From: an uncultured Lachnospiraceae bacterium
GTDB lineage: Bacteria > Bacillota > Clostridia > Lachnospirales > Lachnospiraceae
NCBI GenBank assembly: GCA_947175305.1
Contig: CAMWMO010000097.1
Span: forward strand, 1 to 6,522
Direction: 5' to 3'
DNA: 6,522 nucleotides
The notes beneath the pieces were generated by a model that saw only the letters and a list, made by a program, of their open reading frames with translations, had not been told where the DNA came from and ran no database searches. This document shows positions 6,312 to 6,522 of the stretch, in pieces. The position numbers and the translations under genes were made by a program. Each line of letters starts with the position of its first letter. The first letter of the stretch is position 1.

Positions 6312-6397
6312 GGAGAGGTATCGAAGTGGTCATAACGAGGCGGTCTTGAAAACCGTTTGTCCGCAAGGGCGCGTGGGTTCGAATCCCACCCTCTCCG
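6312..6397 (+). tRNA. tRNA-Ser (anticodon UGA)
   Basis: The acceptor GGAGAGG (6312-6318) pairs with CCTCTCC (6390-6396), and G6397 is the discriminator expected for serine. The D-stem is TCG/CGA (6321-6323, 6336-6338). The anticodon stem is 6340-6344 with 6352-6356 and its loop holds TGA at 6347-6349, followed by A37-A38. A long variable arm (6357-6372) is typical of tRNA-Ser, and the T-arm GTGGG-TTCGAAT-CCCAC spans 6373-6389. CCA is not encoded: CTG follows the discriminator. It reads UCA and, by wobble, other UCN codons. With A36-A37-A38 it is a candidate MiaA substrate and not a t6A substrate. Confidence 0.96.
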
Positions 6398-6398
6398 C

Positions 6399-6415
6399 TG
6401 GAGATACCTTCTCCA
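6399..6415 (+). other. Hairpin in the spacer between the two tRNA-Ser genes
   Basis: TGGAGA (6399-6404) pairs perfectly with TCTCCA (6410-6415) around a five-base loop, two bases after the end of the first tRNA. The sequence that follows is A/T-rich but not a T-run right after the stem, so it is a poor terminator and more likely sits in a two-tRNA precursor. Its 3' arm includes CTTCTCC, the expected 3' acceptor strand of the second tRNA. Confidence 0.45.
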
Positions 6416-6446
6416 CCGAATATTTATATTGTATCAGCTTTTATTT

Positions 6447-6522
6447 GGAGAAGTACCCAAGATGGCTGAAGGGACACCCCTGGAAAGGGTGCAGGTCGTT
6501 AATAGCGGCGCGAGGGTTCAAA
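6447..6522 (+). tRNA. tRNA-Ser (anticodon GGA), 3' end cut by the window
   Basis: The 5' acceptor strand is GGAGAAG (6447-6453). The D-stem is CCC/GGG (6456-6458, 6471-6473). The anticodon stem CACCC/GGGTG (6475-6479, 6487-6491) encloses a loop with GGA at 6482-6484 followed by A37-A38. A long variable arm (from 6492) again marks tRNA-Ser, and the T-stem GAGGG and T-loop TTCAAA begin at 6512 before the sequence ends. The rest of the T-arm, the 3' acceptor strand and any CCA lie beyond the window. It reads UCC and UCU, complementing the UGA isoacceptor just upstream, and is probably co-transcribed with it from the promoter at 6241. Confidence 0.93.

Noticed and set aside
1..6522. CRISPR arrays, insertion sequences, phage or toxin-antitoxin modules.
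   Set aside because: No regularly spaced repeats, transposase motifs, terminal inverted repeats or recognisable toxin pairs were seen; gene content is core metabolism and tRNA maturation.

Overview
The window reads as ordinary chromosomal DNA from a Gram-positive clostridium, most likely of the Lachnospiraceae. This rests on the moderate GC content, purine-rich Shine-Dalgarno sites of the AGGAGG type, the gene order tsaE-tsaB-rimI with a YcxB-like membrane gene in front and a nearby tsaD, and tRNA genes without an encoded CCA. Every gene is on the + strand. All reading frames are intact, and there is no sign of a mobile element, prophage, CRISPR array or transferred island.

Layout. 2-376 is the C-terminal end of a MacB/FtsX-type ABC transporter permease that begins outside the window. 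A good sigma-A promoter at 386-413 sits so close to the next ATG (424) that the message may be leaderless. From there runs a tight cluster: YcxB-like membrane protein (424-903), tsaE (896-1345), tsaB (1326-2060) and rimI (2057-2491), all overlapping. After a 126-base gap holding a dyad come a small four-cysteine zinc-binding-type protein (2618-2860), ribonuclease Z (2895-3803), a membrane-anchored protein of unknown function (3825-4394), tsaD (4402-5448) and ispD (5445-6188). A strong promoter at 6241-6269 then drives two tandem serine tRNA genes, tRNA-Ser(UGA) at 6312-6397 and tRNA-Ser(GGA) from 6447, cut by the window end.

How it fits together. TsaE, TsaB and TsaD are the bacterial-specific machinery that transfers threonylcarbamoyl to A37 of tRNAs reading ANN codons. 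The AMP-intermediate enzyme TsaC/TsaC2 is not here. RimI is the GNAT acetyltransferase that often travels with tsaB. RNase Z trims the 3' ends of CCA-less tRNA precursors, and the complete serine tRNA here lacks CCA, so the locus is rich in tRNA-maturation functions. IspD belongs to a different pathway (MEP isoprenoid synthesis) but is translationally coupled to tsaD. I see no convincing new defence or mobile system. The points worth a second look are the possible leaderless start, three small RNA hairpins at start sites or tRNA ends, an unusual arm in RNase Z, and a spacer between the tRNA genes that can pair with, or is a relic of, a tRNA acceptor end.
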